Positions 10,573-19,773 of a stretch of 64,000 nucleotides of DNA are shown here, piece after piece (position 1 is the first letter of the stretch; every line of letters begins with the position of its first letter). This stretch comes from Paractinoplanes lichenicola. Its GTDB lineage: Bacteria; Actinomycetota; Actinomycetes; Mycobacteriales; Micromonosporaceae. The stretch covers positions 1 to 64,000 of the forward strand of contig NZ_JAENHO010000017.1 in assembly GCF_016785085.1 (NCBI RefSeq). The letters are read 5' to 3'. The notes under the pieces are model-generated. The model was not told the origin of the DNA. It saw nothing but the letters and a program-made list of their open reading frames with translations, and did no database searches. A program made the translations under genes and the position numbers.

Positions 10573-11418
10573 TCAGCCGCGCTCGCGCTTGACCAGATCG
10601 CGGACTGCGGGGGCCACCTCGGCCGCCAGGTGCTCGGCGGTGGCTGCGTCATCCGACGCCACGATGAAGCCGCTGATCCCATAGGTCAGCGCCAGCTCGG
10701 CCAGCTGCTCGACCCCGGCGTCCTGCGGACCCATGTTGAGCAGCCGTCGCACACTCGACGGCGATCGGCCCGACTCCGCGGCGGCCTCGTCGATGCGGGC
10801 GTTCATCCCGGTCAGCGAGGCGGCCCCGTCCGGCAGGTACGACAGCGACGGGAGCCAGCCGTCCCCCAGCCGGCCGGTCAAGGCGAGCATCTTCGGCTTG
10901 TAGGCGCCGATCCAGATCCCGATGTCGTGCGCCGGCGCCGGGCCCCGCTTGGCCCCGCTGACCTGGTAATACTCGCCCTTGTGGTCGACCCGCTCGCGGG
11001 TGTCGGTGTGCCACAGGTCCCGGATGATCCCGATCGCCTCGGTCAGCGCCTCGATCCCCTCGCCGGGAGTCCGCCGGGGCCCGCCCATCGCGGCGACGCC
11101 GTCGGGGAAGGCGCCCGCGCCGAGCCCGAGCTCGATCCGGCCACCGCTCAGGATGTCGAGCGACGCCGCCGCCCGGGCCAGCACCGCGGGCGGGCGCAGC
11201 GGCAGGTTGAGCACATTGCCGCTGATCCGGATCCGCGACGTGCGCGCGGCCACCCACGACATGAGCGTCCACGTGTCGACGAACGCCGGCTGGTACGGAT
11301 GGTCCTGGAACGTCACCAGGTCGAGGCCCGCCCGGTCGGCCGCGACGGCCAGGTCGACGGCCCGCGCGTTGGGCGTGACGAAGGTGCCGAAGAGCAGATC
11401 GTGCCCGTAGTCGGTCAT
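10573..11418 (-). CDS. LLM-class (luciferase-like) flavin-dependent oxidoreductase
   Basis: This 281-aa protein has the TIM-barrel signatures of F420/FMN luciferase-like oxidoreductases: FGTFVTPNARAVDLAVAAD at the start, TFQDHPYQPAFVDTWTLM, and the SGGRIELGLGAGAFPDG segment that lines the cofactor site. The start is ATG 11418, which overlaps the upstream gene's TGA (ATGA), so it is translationally coupled to the FAD oxidoreductase. Substrate unknown; the divergent MarR regulator suggests a response to a phenolic or other small aromatic. Confidence 0.88.
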   Translation of the reverse strand: MTDYGHDLLFGTFVTPNARAVDLAVAADRAGLDLVTFQDHPYQPAFVDTWTLMSWVAARTSRIRISGNVLNLPLRPPAVLARAAASLDILSGGRIELGLGAGAFPDGVAAMGGPRRTPGEGIEALTEAIGIIRDLWHTDTRERVDHKGEYYQVSGAKRGPAPAHDIGIWIGAYKPKMLALTGRLGDGWLPSLSYLPDGAASLTGMNARIDEAAAESGRSPSSVRRLLNMGPQDAGVEQLAELALTYGISGFIVASDDAATAEHLAAEVAPAVRDLVKRERG

Positions 11419-12992
11419 GACGTCTCCAAAGGAATCGGGAAGTTGTCGCGGAACAGCGCGGCCGGGTCGTAGCGGCGCTTGAGCTCGCGCAGCCGGCCCA
11501 GCGTCTCGGGCGGGAAAGCGTCGTGCAGGCGCTCGGGCCGCTGGTCGGTCTCGAAGCTGAGGTAGAGCCCGTCGAAGTGCTTGGCCAGGAAGAGGTCCCA
11601 CGCGGCGTCGAGGCCCTGCCGGTCCATGCCGATCGCGGTCACCGAGAACTCGGGCGTACGGTGCGCGAACGCGGTGGCGTCGGACGGGGTGTCGGCGATC
11701 GCGCCGCCCATGTGCCGCAGCTGGAAGAAGAACGTCTGCCCGGATCGCAGCAGTTGGACGACGTCGCGCGCGAATTCCTCGGTGAGCTCGGGCAGGAACC
11801 CGGACCGCGAGATCGGCTCGCCGCGGCCGTGGTGCCCCTCGGCGCCGACGTCGGCCGCCTGCGCCATCACGTCGGTGTAGCGGGCCACGACCACCTGCTG
11901 CTGCGCGAGCATGCCCGTCGTGGCGAACGGGGTGAGCCGCTCGATGATCGTGTCGGGGTCGCCCGAGTCGACCAGCCCGTACATCTGGATCACGGACTGG
12001 CCCTGGCGGGGCTGACCGGTGAGCCAGAAGACCGTGGTGTCGCGGGGCGCGGCGCGGGCCACCTCGCCGTACTGCCGCAGGGACTCGGCCAGGTCGTCCG
12101 TGACCAGCGCGAGCTGGGCCCAGCCGACCTCCGTGACCTCCTCGGCCTCGAACTCGAACGCGGTCGCCACCCCGAAGTTCGCGCCGGCACCCCGTACGGC
12201 CCAGAAAAGGTCTTGATTCTCGGTGTCGCTCGCCCGCACCTGACTGCCGTCGGCCAGCACGAGTTCGACGGCGCGCAGCCGGTCGATGGTCAAACCCTGC
12301 GAACGGGACAGGAACCCGATGCCGCCCGCCGTGGCCAGCCCGCCCACGCCGACGCCGCCGTAGTCACCCGAGCCGAGCGCCAGGTCGTACTTGTCGAGGA
12401 ACGCGCCGACCTGCTTCCAGGTGGCGCCGGGCTCGACCCGGACGAGCCCGGTGCCGAGCATCTCGATGCTGTTCATGGCGCCGACGTCGATGATCAGGCC
12501 GCCGGTGTTGGTGGACCGGCCGCTGATGCCGTGTCCGCCGCTGCGCAGGCCGAGCTGCAGCTCCGGATGCCGGCGGGCGAAGGCCAGGGCGTCGGCGACC
12601 TCGGCCGGGGTGCGCGGGCGCAGGATCAGGGCCGGCCGGCCGCCGCGCATGTAGGTCGAGCTGCGGCCGCGATAACCGGGATCGCCCGGCTCGAGCTTGA
12701 TCAGCGACGCCGGCAGGTCGTCGAAGCGGCTCGCCGCCCCGGGCGTGGTCACCCGCGAGCCGGCCAGGGTGTTCAGGGTGTCGAGGGCCTTGTCGGCCAT
12801 CTCCTCCGAGACCGCCGCCGGGGCCGCGGGCAATGTGATCCGTACGTTCTCGTCGCGGGCGGCCAGCCAGACGGCCGCCGTCCACGGGTCGAGCCCGCCC
12901 TCGCGATCCTCCAGGACCACCGGGCCGTCGACGTGGACCGCCGACTCCGCGAACGTCGCGGGGTCCAGCGCGATCTTCTGTTCCGTGATCAA
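11415..12992 (-). CDS. FAD-binding oxidoreductase, berberine-bridge (BBE-like) type
   Basis: This 525-aa protein has a PCMH-type FAD_binding_4 domain (RTPAEVADALAFARRHPE, then RSGGHGISGRSTNTGG, whose His is the usual covalent flavin attachment site) and a short C-terminal BBE motif (RRYDPAALFRDNFPI). The Cys that gives bicovalent flavin attachment in many homologues appears to be missing (DYGGVGVGGLATAGG). It starts at TTG 12992, chosen because GGAGGA lies 4 bases upstream and homology starts soon after. It probably oxidises an alcohol or sugar-like group together with the coupled luciferase-like enzyme. Confidence 0.88.
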   Translation of the reverse strand: MITEQKIALDPATFAESAVHVDGPVVLEDREGGLDPWTAAVWLAARDENVRITLPAAPAAVSEEMADKALDTLNTLAGSRVTTPGAASRFDDLPASLIKLEPGDPGYRGRSSTYMRGGRPALILRPRTPAEVADALAFARRHPELQLGLRSGGHGISGRSTNTGGLIIDVGAMNSIEMLGTGLVRVEPGATWKQVGAFLDKYDLALGSGDYGGVGVGGLATAGGIGFLSRSQGLTIDRLRAVELVLADGSQVRASDTENQDLFWAVRGAGANFGVATAFEFEAEEVTEVGWAQLALVTDDLAESLRQYGEVARAAPRDTTVFWLTGQPRQGQSVIQMYGLVDSGDPDTIIERLTPFATTGMLAQQQVVVARYTDVMAQAADVGAEGHHGRGEPISRSGFLPELTEEFARDVVQLLRSGQTFFFQLRHMGGAIADTPSDATAFAHRTPEFSVTAIGMDRQGLDAAWDLFLAKHFDGLYLSFETDQRPERLHDAFPPETLGRLRELKRRYDPAALFRDNFPIPLETS

Positions 12993-13046
12993 CGAATCCT
13001 CCGCAGAAACGATCGTCGTGCGAGTAGATAGTATTGCGAGAAGACG

Positions 13047-13061
13047 ATCTGTCCAACAGAT
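13047..13061. promoter_or_regulatory. candidate MarR operator
   Basis: ATCTGT-CCA-ACAGAT is a 15-base inverted repeat with 6-base perfect arms between the divergent FAD oxidoreductase and MarR genes. It touches the MarR -10 box, so the MarR protein could control both directions. Confidence 0.55.
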
Positions 13062-13066
13062 AGGAT
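13061..13066 (+). promoter_or_regulatory. -10 box TAGGAT for the MarR gene (leaderless)
   Basis: TAGGAT ends 6 bases before GTG 13073, the spacing of a leaderless start, and there is no ribosome site upstream. It overlaps the end of the inverted repeat at 13047-13061, as expected for autorepression. Confidence 0.45.
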
Positions 13067-13072
13067 AGCGCG

Positions 13073-13543
13073 GTGAGCAACACGACAGCGGACTTCGGAG
13101 CGGCCCTCGGCCTCCTGCTGCGGTCGTACGCGGAGATGGTCGGCCCCAAGCTGAAGGACTTCCCGCAGGGCGAGCGCGGTTATCAGACGCTCTGCGAGGT
13201 GGTACAGGGCACGCCGCCCAGCCAGGCCGTGCTCGCGGCCAAGCTCGGTATCGACCGCACCATGATGACGTATCTGATCGACGATCTGGTCGAAGCCGGC
13301 CTGGTCGAACGGCAGCCCAACCCGGCCGACCGCCGCCAGCGGCAGATAGTCGCCACCGATCGCGGCCGCGACGCCGTGGCCGCCCTGTGCGGCCAGGTCG
13401 CCGAGGCCGAGCAGGCCGCGCTGGGCAGCCTGGACGAGCGCGAACGCGCGTTGTTCCGCCGCCTGCTCGACAAGGCGGCCGGCCTCGGCCCGATGCACAC
13501 CGCCGAGGCGTGCGCGATCGTCACGGAAGCCCTGGAGGCCTGA
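13073..13543 (+). CDS. MarR-family transcriptional regulator
   Basis: This 156-aa winged-helix protein contains AAKLGIDRTMMTYLIDDLVEAGLV (recognition region, about residues 57-81) and the beta-wing NPADRRQRQIVATDRG with the conserved DxRxR pattern. MarR dimers usually repress a divergent gene until a small phenolic or oxidant is bound. Here the divergent partner is the FAD oxidoreductase/LLM operon, and a palindrome lies in the gap. The GTG start is supported by a leaderless -10 box. Confidence 0.9.
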   Translation: MSNTTADFGAALGLLLRSYAEMVGPKLKDFPQGERGYQTLCEVVQGTPPSQAVLAAKLGIDRTMMTYLIDDLVEAGLVERQPNPADRRQRQIVATDRGRDAVAALCGQVAEAEQAALGSLDERERALFRRLLDKAAGLGPMHTAEACAIVTEALEA

Positions 13544-13673
13544 CCCGTCACCGTCCGCTGTCGCGCGGATCCGGCACAGCGTGACCGAGAGCACAATTCA
13601 GCGGATCAGGTGACCAGCTCGTCCGTTGTGCGCGTCTCTGTGAGGGAGAACCATCTACCCCAAGGGCGCACAC

Positions 13674-14492
13674 ATGACACTGAGCAGGGCATATCGCGCG
13701 TTGGCGATCGCAGGGTTGTTTTCCGTGATGGCCGCCTGCGGTGACCACGCCACGCCGGTGCCGGAGTCCTCGCCGAGCGTGTCGCCGTCGGCCGCCCCGT
13801 CGATCGAGTCGGCGCCCGTCGTGGCCGATCCGCGCGCCGCCCTGCCGGCCAACCTGCGGCCGCGCGTGCCCCGCTTCGCCCCGCCGCCGCCCGCGACGAA
13901 GGTGACGCTGCCGGCCAACGGCACCGCCGGGTGGTTCAGCCGGATCCCGACCGACCAGAAGGTCGCCTTCATCACGATCGACGACGGCTGGGAGAAGAAC
14001 CCGCTGGCGGTCAAGCTGTTCCAGGCCGCGGACGTGCCGATCGCGCTGTTCCTCGAGGTCAACGCGATCAGCGACAACCCCGGCTACTTCCAGCAGCTGC
14101 AGGCGACCGGCGCCACCATCCAGAACCACACGATCAGCCACCCCGTGCTCAAGGGCCGGTCGTACGCGTTCCAGAAGCACGAGATCTGCGGCGGCGCCGA
14201 TCAGCTCGGCCGGCTCTACGGCAAGCGCCCGACCCTGTTCCGGCCGCCCGGCGGCGCGCACGACGCCACCACGCTGCGGGCGGCCCACGACTGCGGGATG
14301 AAGGCGGCGTTCTTCTGGAAGGAAACCACCCACAAGGGCAAGGTCCGCTTCCAGGAGGGCACGGCCGTGCAGCCCGGCGACATCATCCTCATGCACTTCC
14401 GGCCGCGGTTCGTCGACGACTTCCTGGCCGTGCTCAACGCCATCCACAAGGCCGGCCTCACCCCGGCCCGGCTGGAGGACTACATCCCCTGA
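13674..14492 (+). CDS. polysaccharide deacetylase family lipoprotein
   Basis: This 272-aa protein has a lipoprotein-type signal (hydrophobic core, MAACG with Cys22), a Pro/Ser-rich linker to about residue 75, then a NodB domain. All five NodB motifs can be seen: TIDDGW (metal Asp and catalytic Asp), NHTISHP (metal His pair), RPPGG, DCGM and ILMHF. It is therefore probably an active, metal-dependent carbohydrate esterase acting on the cell wall or an extracellular polysaccharide. It ends 13 bases inside the convergent reductase gene. Confidence 0.9.
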   Translation: MTLSRAYRALAIAGLFSVMAACGDHATPVPESSPSVSPSAAPSIESAPVVADPRAALPANLRPRVPRFAPPPPATKVTLPANGTAGWFSRIPTDQKVAFITIDDGWEKNPLAVKLFQAADVPIALFLEVNAISDNPGYFQQLQATGATIQNHTISHPVLKGRSYAFQKHEICGGADQLGRLYGKRPTLFRPPGGAHDATTLRAAHDCGMKAAFFWKETTHKGKVRFQEGTAVQPGDIILMHFRPRFVDDFLAVLNAIHKAGLTPARLEDYIP

Positions 14493-14872
14493 CCAGCGCG
14501 GCGCAGCCGGAGCCAGGCGTCGGCCGGAAACAGCTTCCGGGCGATCCACCAGGCCGTACGGGAGTAGTAGGGGCGGGCGGCCGCCTCGTCGAGGATCGCC
14601 GGGGAGTCGGCGCGGTGGTCGGCGCCCTTCCAGCGAATCGTGCAGCTCCCGGCGGACTGGACGTTGCGGACCCAGTTGGTGCGCGCGCCCCACGGCAGGT
14701 TGATGACGAACTCGTCCGGGGTGGCCATCACCACGACCGGGACGGCCAGCTCGCGTCCGGAGACCCGGCCCCGGTGGTGCACCACGGCCCACGGCGAGAA
14801 GCGGCGGCCGGCCAGGGCACGGACGTACGGGGTGGTGGCGCGGGCGAAACGCCACGACGTGTCGGTGGTCAT
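14480..14872 (-). CDS. deazaflavin (F420)-dependent nitroreductase family protein
   Basis: This 130-aa split-barrel protein resembles the Ddn/F420-binding family (PF04075): a SPWAVVHHRGRVSGRE start of the barrel, PVVVMATPDEFVINLPWGA, and a NWVRNVQSAGSCTIRWKG segment that in this family contacts the cofactor. These enzymes reduce quinones or nitro compounds with F420H2. Its 3' end overlaps the convergent deacetylase by 13 bases. Confidence 0.88.
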   Translation of the reverse strand: MTTDTSWRFARATTPYVRALAGRRFSPWAVVHHRGRVSGRELAVPVVVMATPDEFVINLPWGARTNWVRNVQSAGSCTIRWKGADHRADSPAILDEAAARPYYSRTAWWIARKLFPADAWLRLRRAGQGM

Positions 14873-14920
14873 GGGAGCAGTGTCGGGCCGCGGGGAGCCG
14901 GTTCGCTTCCCGGAAATCCG

Positions 14921-15934
14921 TTAGACGCCGCGCAGCGCGTAGGCCACGGCGGCGGTCCGCCCCCGTACGCCTAATTTGCGGTAGATGTTGGCCAGGTGCC
15001 GCTCGACCGTGTGCACGGCGATGCCCAGCTTGTCGCCGATCTCGGCGTTGGAGTCGCCGGCGGCCAGGCGGTGCAGCACCTCGTGCTCGCGCCGGGTGAG
15101 CGCGCCCGTGACCGTGGTGCGGCTGATCCGGCCGTCGGTGACGAAGCCGGTGACCAGGGACAGGTCGGCTGCGGGGTCCTCGACGAAGAGGGTGGGCGTC
15201 GAGCCCGGCAGCTCGACCAGGCGGGCGCCGGGGATGGCGCCGGTGAGCCGGCGGAAGACGTCGGCCGGGATCTGCTGGGTGCCCTGACGGTGCAGGACCA
15301 GCGTCGGCGCCTCGATCTTCGGCAGCAGCGGCGTCACGTCGATGTCGCGGGCGGCGGAGAACCAGGCCTTGGCGATCGCGGGGGTGGTCGCGGTGCGGAA
15401 GGCCTCGGCAGTCCAGCGGCCCGACTCGGTGCCGTCCCAGCCCAGCCAGGCCGTGGCGGCGGCGTCGGCGAACAGCGACCAGTCCTGGTCGACCAGCGAC
15501 AGCAGGGCCCGGGTCTGGGCCGGCTGCATGGCCTCGTCCATCCGCGCGGCGCCGCCGTACAGGATCAGGCGCTCGACGCGACGGGGCTCGGCGGCGGCGT
15601 ACGCGATGGCCGTCGCCACCGAGTGGTAGTAGCCGAGCAGCGTCGCGCGGCGCAGGCCGGTGGCGTCGAGCACGGCGGTCAGGTCGCGCAGGTGGGCCTC
15701 GACGCCCAGGTCGGACAGGTCGATTTCGCGGCTGGAGGCGCCCGTGCCGCGGCCGTCGTAGAGGACCAGCGTGCACTCGCGGGCCAGGGCCTCATAGGCC
15801 GCCCGGAGCGCGGGGATGCGCCACTGCGCGGTGACGTTGCTGAGCGACGGCATCCAGACGAGGGCGGGGCCGCGGCCCAGCACCTGATAGCCGATCGTCA
15901 CGCCGTCGGCGGTGCGGGCGAAGCGGGTCTCCAC
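14921..15934 (-). CDS. alpha/beta-hydrolase-LuxR fusion, nucleophile serine absent
   Basis: Residues 1-265 form an alpha/beta-hydrolase fold (LVLYDGRGTGASS at 57-68). The last 60 residues are a LuxR/GerE helix-turn-helix (LTRREHEVLHRLAAGDSNAE...). At the nucleophile elbow the expected G-x-S-x-G reads G-Y-Y-H-S (101-105), so Ser is Tyr and hydrolase activity is unlikely. The domain is probably a ligand sensor for the DNA-binding tail. A second fusion of the same design at 57049-58098 keeps GTSMG. GTG 15934 is chosen because TTTACT ends 6 bases upstream. Confidence 0.85.
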   Translation of the reverse strand: METRFARTADGVTIGYQVLGRGPALVWMPSLSNVTAQWRIPALRAAYEALARECTLVLYDGRGTGASSREIDLSDLGVEAHLRDLTAVLDATGLRRATLLGYYHSVATAIAYAAAEPRRVERLILYGGAARMDEAMQPAQTRALLSLVDQDWSLFADAAATAWLGWDGTESGRWTAEAFRTATTPAIAKAWFSAARDIDVTPLLPKIEAPTLVLHRQGTQQIPADVFRRLTGAIPGARLVELPGSTPTLFVEDPAADLSLVTGFVTDGRISRTTVTGALTRREHEVLHRLAAGDSNAEIGDKLGIAVHTVERHLANIYRKLGVRGRTAAVAYALRGV

Positions 15935-15940
15935 CCGATC

Positions 15941-15946
15941 AGTAAA
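15941..15946 (-). promoter_or_regulatory. -10 box TTTACT for the hydrolase-LuxR gene (leaderless)
   Basis: TTTACT on the minus strand ends 6 bases before GTG 15934 in an unusually AT-rich stretch (15940-16000), the only such stretch nearby. No ribosome site is present, which supports a leaderless start. Confidence 0.45.
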
Positions 15947-16053
15947 ACAGCATCACATACTTATAGATGTATTTAGATGTTTGTACTATGTCGCGCAGGT
16001 CCCGGGTGCGATCGGATGTTTGGTGGTAACAGCCGTTCCACAAAGGAGGTACC

Positions 16054-18978
16054 GTGCGCACCCCACCCCGTGCGTTGGCGGGAACCGCTGCCGGGTTCCT
16101 GGCGGCCGCGATCGTGCTGACCGCCGCATCCGGCGGAAACGCGGCCCCGGCGGCCCCGGCCCAGGCCGAGAAGGCGAAAGTTCAGGGCGACAATCACCAC
16201 GACCACGTGATCGACAACCGGAAGGGGCGGCTCGCCCCGACCAGCGGCCAGCGTGCGGCCGCGGCGGGTGCGGAGGCCCGCTGGAACGCGCTCGGCACGC
16301 CGGCCTCGCTGACCACCACCGGTGAGCCGCTCGAAGCGGGGCTCCCGGCCGATCCGGTCGCGGCGGCCAGGGCGTACGTGGGAAAGAATTTGGATGTTCT
16401 CGGCCTGACCGCCCGGGGCGCGGCCGCCCTCGAGGTGCTGACCACGGCCAAGCTGGGTGAGGGCGCCGCGGTCGTGTTCCGGCAGAAGTTCGGTGACCTC
16501 GTCGCCGGGCGCGACGGCCTGCTCAACGTGGGCGTGCGCGACGGCAAGGTGTGGTTCGTCAGCTCGTCGCTCTCGCGGGACGCGGTCGCGCCCGATCCGG
16601 CCACGCTGACCGCCGAGCAGGCCGTGACGCTGGCCGCGCGCGACGCCGGGATCGCCGCGCCGACCGTCATCGCCAACAAGCTGGTCGCCGTGCCGACCGC
16701 GACCGAGGGCGCCCGCGCGGCGTACCAGGTCACCTTCGGCGCCGACCTGCAGGGCGCCGACCCCGAGGCCTTCACCACCTACGTCGACGCCCGCGACGGC
16801 GGCGTGCTGGTGCGCGAGAGCATCGTCGACCACAGCGAGGACGACCCGTCGTGGGACGTCTTCCCGAGCTCGCCGCCGCTGGACTACTCCTCGTCCGACG
16901 ACCGGCTGACCTGGTGCTGGGGCCCGCTGCGGGGCTGCGACGAGGTCGTGGCGACCACCGCGTCGAAGCTGCCCTGGGACGTCGACCCGGCCACGAACGA
17001 GCCGACGTTCACCACGCGTGGCAACAACGCGATCGCGGTGGAGAACTGGAACTCCAACGACGCGTTCAGCGTGGGCACCGAGACGGCCACGCCCAAGCCC
17101 GACCGCGCTTACGACTACAAGTGGACGAACCAGTGGTACCGGGAGCGCTGCTCGCCGGACGTGTTCACCACGCCGCAGCGCAACGACATCGACGCGGCCC
17201 GCGCGAACCTGTTCGGCATGCACAACCGCATGCACGACTGGTCGTACCACCTGGGCTTCACCGAGGCGACCTGGAACATGCAGGACGACAACGGCACCGC
17301 GGGCGGCCTCGGCAACGACTACGAGCAGGGCAACGCGCAGGCCGGCGGCATCAGCGGCGGCCCGCCGAACTTCGAGGCGCGCAACAACGCCAACCAGATC
17401 ACCCCGCCCGACGGCGAGGCGCCGATCACCAACATGTACCTGTGGCAGCCGGTCGCGGCCGCCTTCTACGGCGCCTGCGTCGACGGCGACTACGACATGT
17501 CCGTGATCGGGCACGAGTACACCCACGCGATCACCAACCGCATGATCGCCGGGCCGGACGCGGGCCTGAGCTCGCCGCAGGGCATGAGCGAGAGCTGGTC
17601 GGACCTGCTCGCGATGGAATACCTGCAGGAGTACGGCTACGCGCCCAAGGGCAAGAAGGGCTACACGATCGGTCAGTACGTGACCACCGACCCGATCGCC
17701 GGCATCCGCAACTACAACATGAGCGACAGCCCGCTCAACTACTCGAGCGTCGACTACGACTTCGTCGGCCTGCAGGTGCACGCCTCCGGTGAGCTCTGGA
17801 GCGCCACGAACTTCGACGTGCGCGAGGCGTTCCTCAAGCGCTACGGCTCGGGTTCGGCCGCGGTCAACAAGGCGTGCGCGAACGGCAAGCGGCCCGTCAC
17901 CGAGTGCCCGGGCAACCGGCGCTGGATCCAGCTCGTGGTCGACTCGTTCCTGCTGCTCGCCAACAGCGCGAACAGCCAGGTGGACGCGCGCAACGCGCTG
18001 CTCGGCGCCGACCAGGTGCGTTTCGGCGGGGCCAACCAGGACATCATCTGGAACGCGTTCGCCAAGCGCGGCCTCGGCGAGGGCGCGGTCAGCAACGGCG
18101 CGGGCGACGCCAACCCGACGCCCAGCTTCTCGTCGCCGCACGCCACCGAGGCGACGGTGAAGTTCAAGCCGGTCGACGAGAACGGCCGGCCGGTGCCGAA
18201 CGCCAAGCTCTACGTGGGCGACTACCAGGCCCGCGCGGTCGCGGTGGCCGACACCGACCCCGCCACGGCCCTGCCCGACGAGGTCAAGCTGGTCGCGGGC
18301 TCGTACGGGTTCCTGACCCAGGCGGCCGGCTACGGTCACGCCCGGGTCGGCTCGACGTCGCTCAAGGCCGGCCAGACCCGGACGCTGACGGTCAAGATGC
18401 CGCACAACCTGGCCTCGGGCGCCGCCGGCGCGGTCGCGACCGGTGACGGCATCAACCTGGCCCGGATCACCGACGACGACGAGGCCACCAACTGGGCCTC
18501 GCTGGGCAGCGCGGTGGCCGGCAAGCAGGTCACCGTCGACCTGGCCGGCGGAGCTCAGACCGTACGGCGGGTGCAGGTCAGCGCCCAGCTGCGGCCCGCG
18601 ATCACCGGCGACCCCGACCCGCTCACGCAGAACCGCTACACCGCGCTGCGGCAGTTCAAGGTGCTCGCGTGCACCGCGACCGCCACGGTGACCTGCGCGA
18701 ACGGCTCGGAGTTCAAGACCGTCTACACGAGCAAGCCGGACGCCTTCCCGGCCGGCGCGCCGCGGCCCCGGGTCAAGGACCTGGTCGTGAAGTCGTTCGA
18801 CATCAAGCCGACGACGGCCACGCACCTGCGCCTCGAGGTCGTGACCAACCAGTGCACCGGCGGTCCCGAGTACGCCGGTGAGCAGGACGCCGACCCGCGG
18901 GCGGTCACCGACTGCGCGACGGGCAGCCCGCAGGCGCTCAACGTGCGCGTCGCGGAGTTCCAGGCGTACGGGAAATAG
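16054..18978 (+). CDS. secreted fungalysin-type (M36) metalloprotease
   Basis: This 974-aa exported zinc protease begins with a signal peptide (about 1-33). A FTP/PepSY-like propeptide runs to about residue 270, then the M36 catalytic domain. Zinc is bound by HEYTH at 487-491 and Glu513 in SESWSD. After the catalytic domain comes a beta-sandwich of roughly 80 residues (VKFKPVDENGRPVPNAK...) and a discoidin-like C-terminal domain (LARITDDDEATNW...) likely to bind glycans or protein surfaces. GTG 16054 is fixed by an unusually perfect AAAGGAGGT ribosome site 3 bases upstream. A strong hairpin follows the stop. It probably degrades extracellular protein for nutrition. Confidence 0.93.
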   Translation: MRTPPRALAGTAAGFLAAAIVLTAASGGNAAPAAPAQAEKAKVQGDNHHDHVIDNRKGRLAPTSGQRAAAAGAEARWNALGTPASLTTTGEPLEAGLPADPVAAARAYVGKNLDVLGLTARGAAALEVLTTAKLGEGAAVVFRQKFGDLVAGRDGLLNVGVRDGKVWFVSSSLSRDAVAPDPATLTAEQAVTLAARDAGIAAPTVIANKLVAVPTATEGARAAYQVTFGADLQGADPEAFTTYVDARDGGVLVRESIVDHSEDDPSWDVFPSSPPLDYSSSDDRLTWCWGPLRGCDEVVATTASKLPWDVDPATNEPTFTTRGNNAIAVENWNSNDAFSVGTETATPKPDRAYDYKWTNQWYRERCSPDVFTTPQRNDIDAARANLFGMHNRMHDWSYHLGFTEATWNMQDDNGTAGGLGNDYEQGNAQAGGISGGPPNFEARNNANQITPPDGEAPITNMYLWQPVAAAFYGACVDGDYDMSVIGHEYTHAITNRMIAGPDAGLSSPQGMSESWSDLLAMEYLQEYGYAPKGKKGYTIGQYVTTDPIAGIRNYNMSDSPLNYSSVDYDFVGLQVHASGELWSATNFDVREAFLKRYGSGSAAVNKACANGKRPVTECPGNRRWIQLVVDSFLLLANSANSQVDARNALLGADQVRFGGANQDIIWNAFAKRGLGEGAVSNGAGDANPTPSFSSPHATEATVKFKPVDENGRPVPNAKLYVGDYQARAVAVADTDPATALPDEVKLVAGSYGFLTQAAGYGHARVGSTSLKAGQTRTLTVKMPHNLASGAAGAVATGDGINLARITDDDEATNWASLGSAVAGKQVTVDLAGGAQTVRRVQVSAQLRPAITGDPDPLTQNRYTALRQFKVLACTATATVTCANGSEFKTVYTSKPDAFPAGAPRPRVKDLVVKSFDIKPTTATHLRLEVVTNQCTGGPEYAGEQDADPRAVTDCATGSPQALNVRVAEFQAYGK

Positions 18979-18988
18979 GTATTGAAAA

Positions 18989-19018
18989 GAAGTGGGCGGG
19001 CCCCGGTCCGCCCACTTC
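18989..19018 (+). terminator. terminator after the M36 protease
   Basis: GAAGTGGGCGG and CCGCCCACTTC form a perfect 11-bp stem with an 8-base loop, 10 bases after the protease stop. There is no U-run, but the stem is long and GC-rich. Confidence 0.75.
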
Positions 19019-19092
19019 ACCCGTCTGCAGGAGAATGGTGGCACGCTGCGCCTACGGTTAGGTGCGGACACCGGGCTCAGGAGACGGGAAAA

Positions 19093-19773
19093 GTGACGAC
19101 CGAGGACGCCGATCGCGAGATCACGCGTTGGGCGAGCGGGCACCCCCTCCCCGAGCCGTTTCGCGACATCAGTGAGGAACTGTCCCACTTCCTCCTGGTT
19201 TACAAGTTCGGGCTGGCCGAGATCGGCACCAAGATCGGCATTCTGGCCGAGGAGCTGACCCACCGCGGCCGGCACAACCCGATCGAGCACGTCAGCCCGC
19301 GCCTCAAGACCACCAGCAGCATCACGGCCAAGGCGAAGCGGATCGGCTGCCCGCTCACGCTGGACGACCTGCGGCTGCGCATCCGTGACATCGCCGGCAT
19401 CCGGATCGTGTGCAGCTTCGTCTCCGACGTCTACACCGTGGCCGACATGCTGACCCGCCAGCCCGACGTCACGCTGCTGCAGACCAAGGACTACGTGGCC
19501 AAGCCGAAGGCCAACGGCTATCGCAGCCTGCACCTGATCGTCGAGATCCCGGTCTTCCTGTCCGAGCGCGTGGTCCACGTGCCGGTGGAGGTGCAGCTGC
19601 GCACGGCGGCGATGGACTTCTGGGCCAGCCTGGAACACAAGATCCATTACAAGTACGACCCCGCGGTGCCGGGCGCCCTGCGCGAGGAGCTGGCGGCCGC
19701 GGCCGAGGACGCCGCCCGCCTCGACCGGCGCATGGAACGCCTGCACCGCGAGATCCACGGCCCCCGCGTCTAA
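19093..19773 (+). CDS. small alarmone synthetase (RelA/SpoT-domain GTP pyrophosphokinase)
   Basis: This protein of about 226 aa contains only a synthetase domain: RIRDIAGIRIVCSFVSDVYTV (the substrate Arg and Asp region), KDYVAKPKANGYRSLHLIVE (the G-loop-like NGYRSLH signature), and VEVQLRTAAMDFWASLEHKIHYK (catalytic Glu-x-Gln). It lacks the HD hydrolase, TGS and ACT domains of long Rel, so it should make (p)ppGpp constitutively or under transcriptional control. GTG 19093 is used because AGGAGA lies about 10 bases upstream; longer starts would run into the preceding terminator. Its stop overlaps the convergent M48 protease gene. Confidence 0.9.
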   Translation: MTTEDADREITRWASGHPLPEPFRDISEELSHFLLVYKFGLAEIGTKIGILAEELTHRGRHNPIEHVSPRLKTTSSITAKAKRIGCPLTLDDLRLRIRDIAGIRIVCSFVSDVYTVADMLTRQPDVTLLQTKDYVAKPKANGYRSLHLIVEIPVFLSERVVHVPVEVQLRTAAMDFWASLEHKIHYKYDPAVPGALREELAAAAEDAARLDRRMERLHREIHGPRV

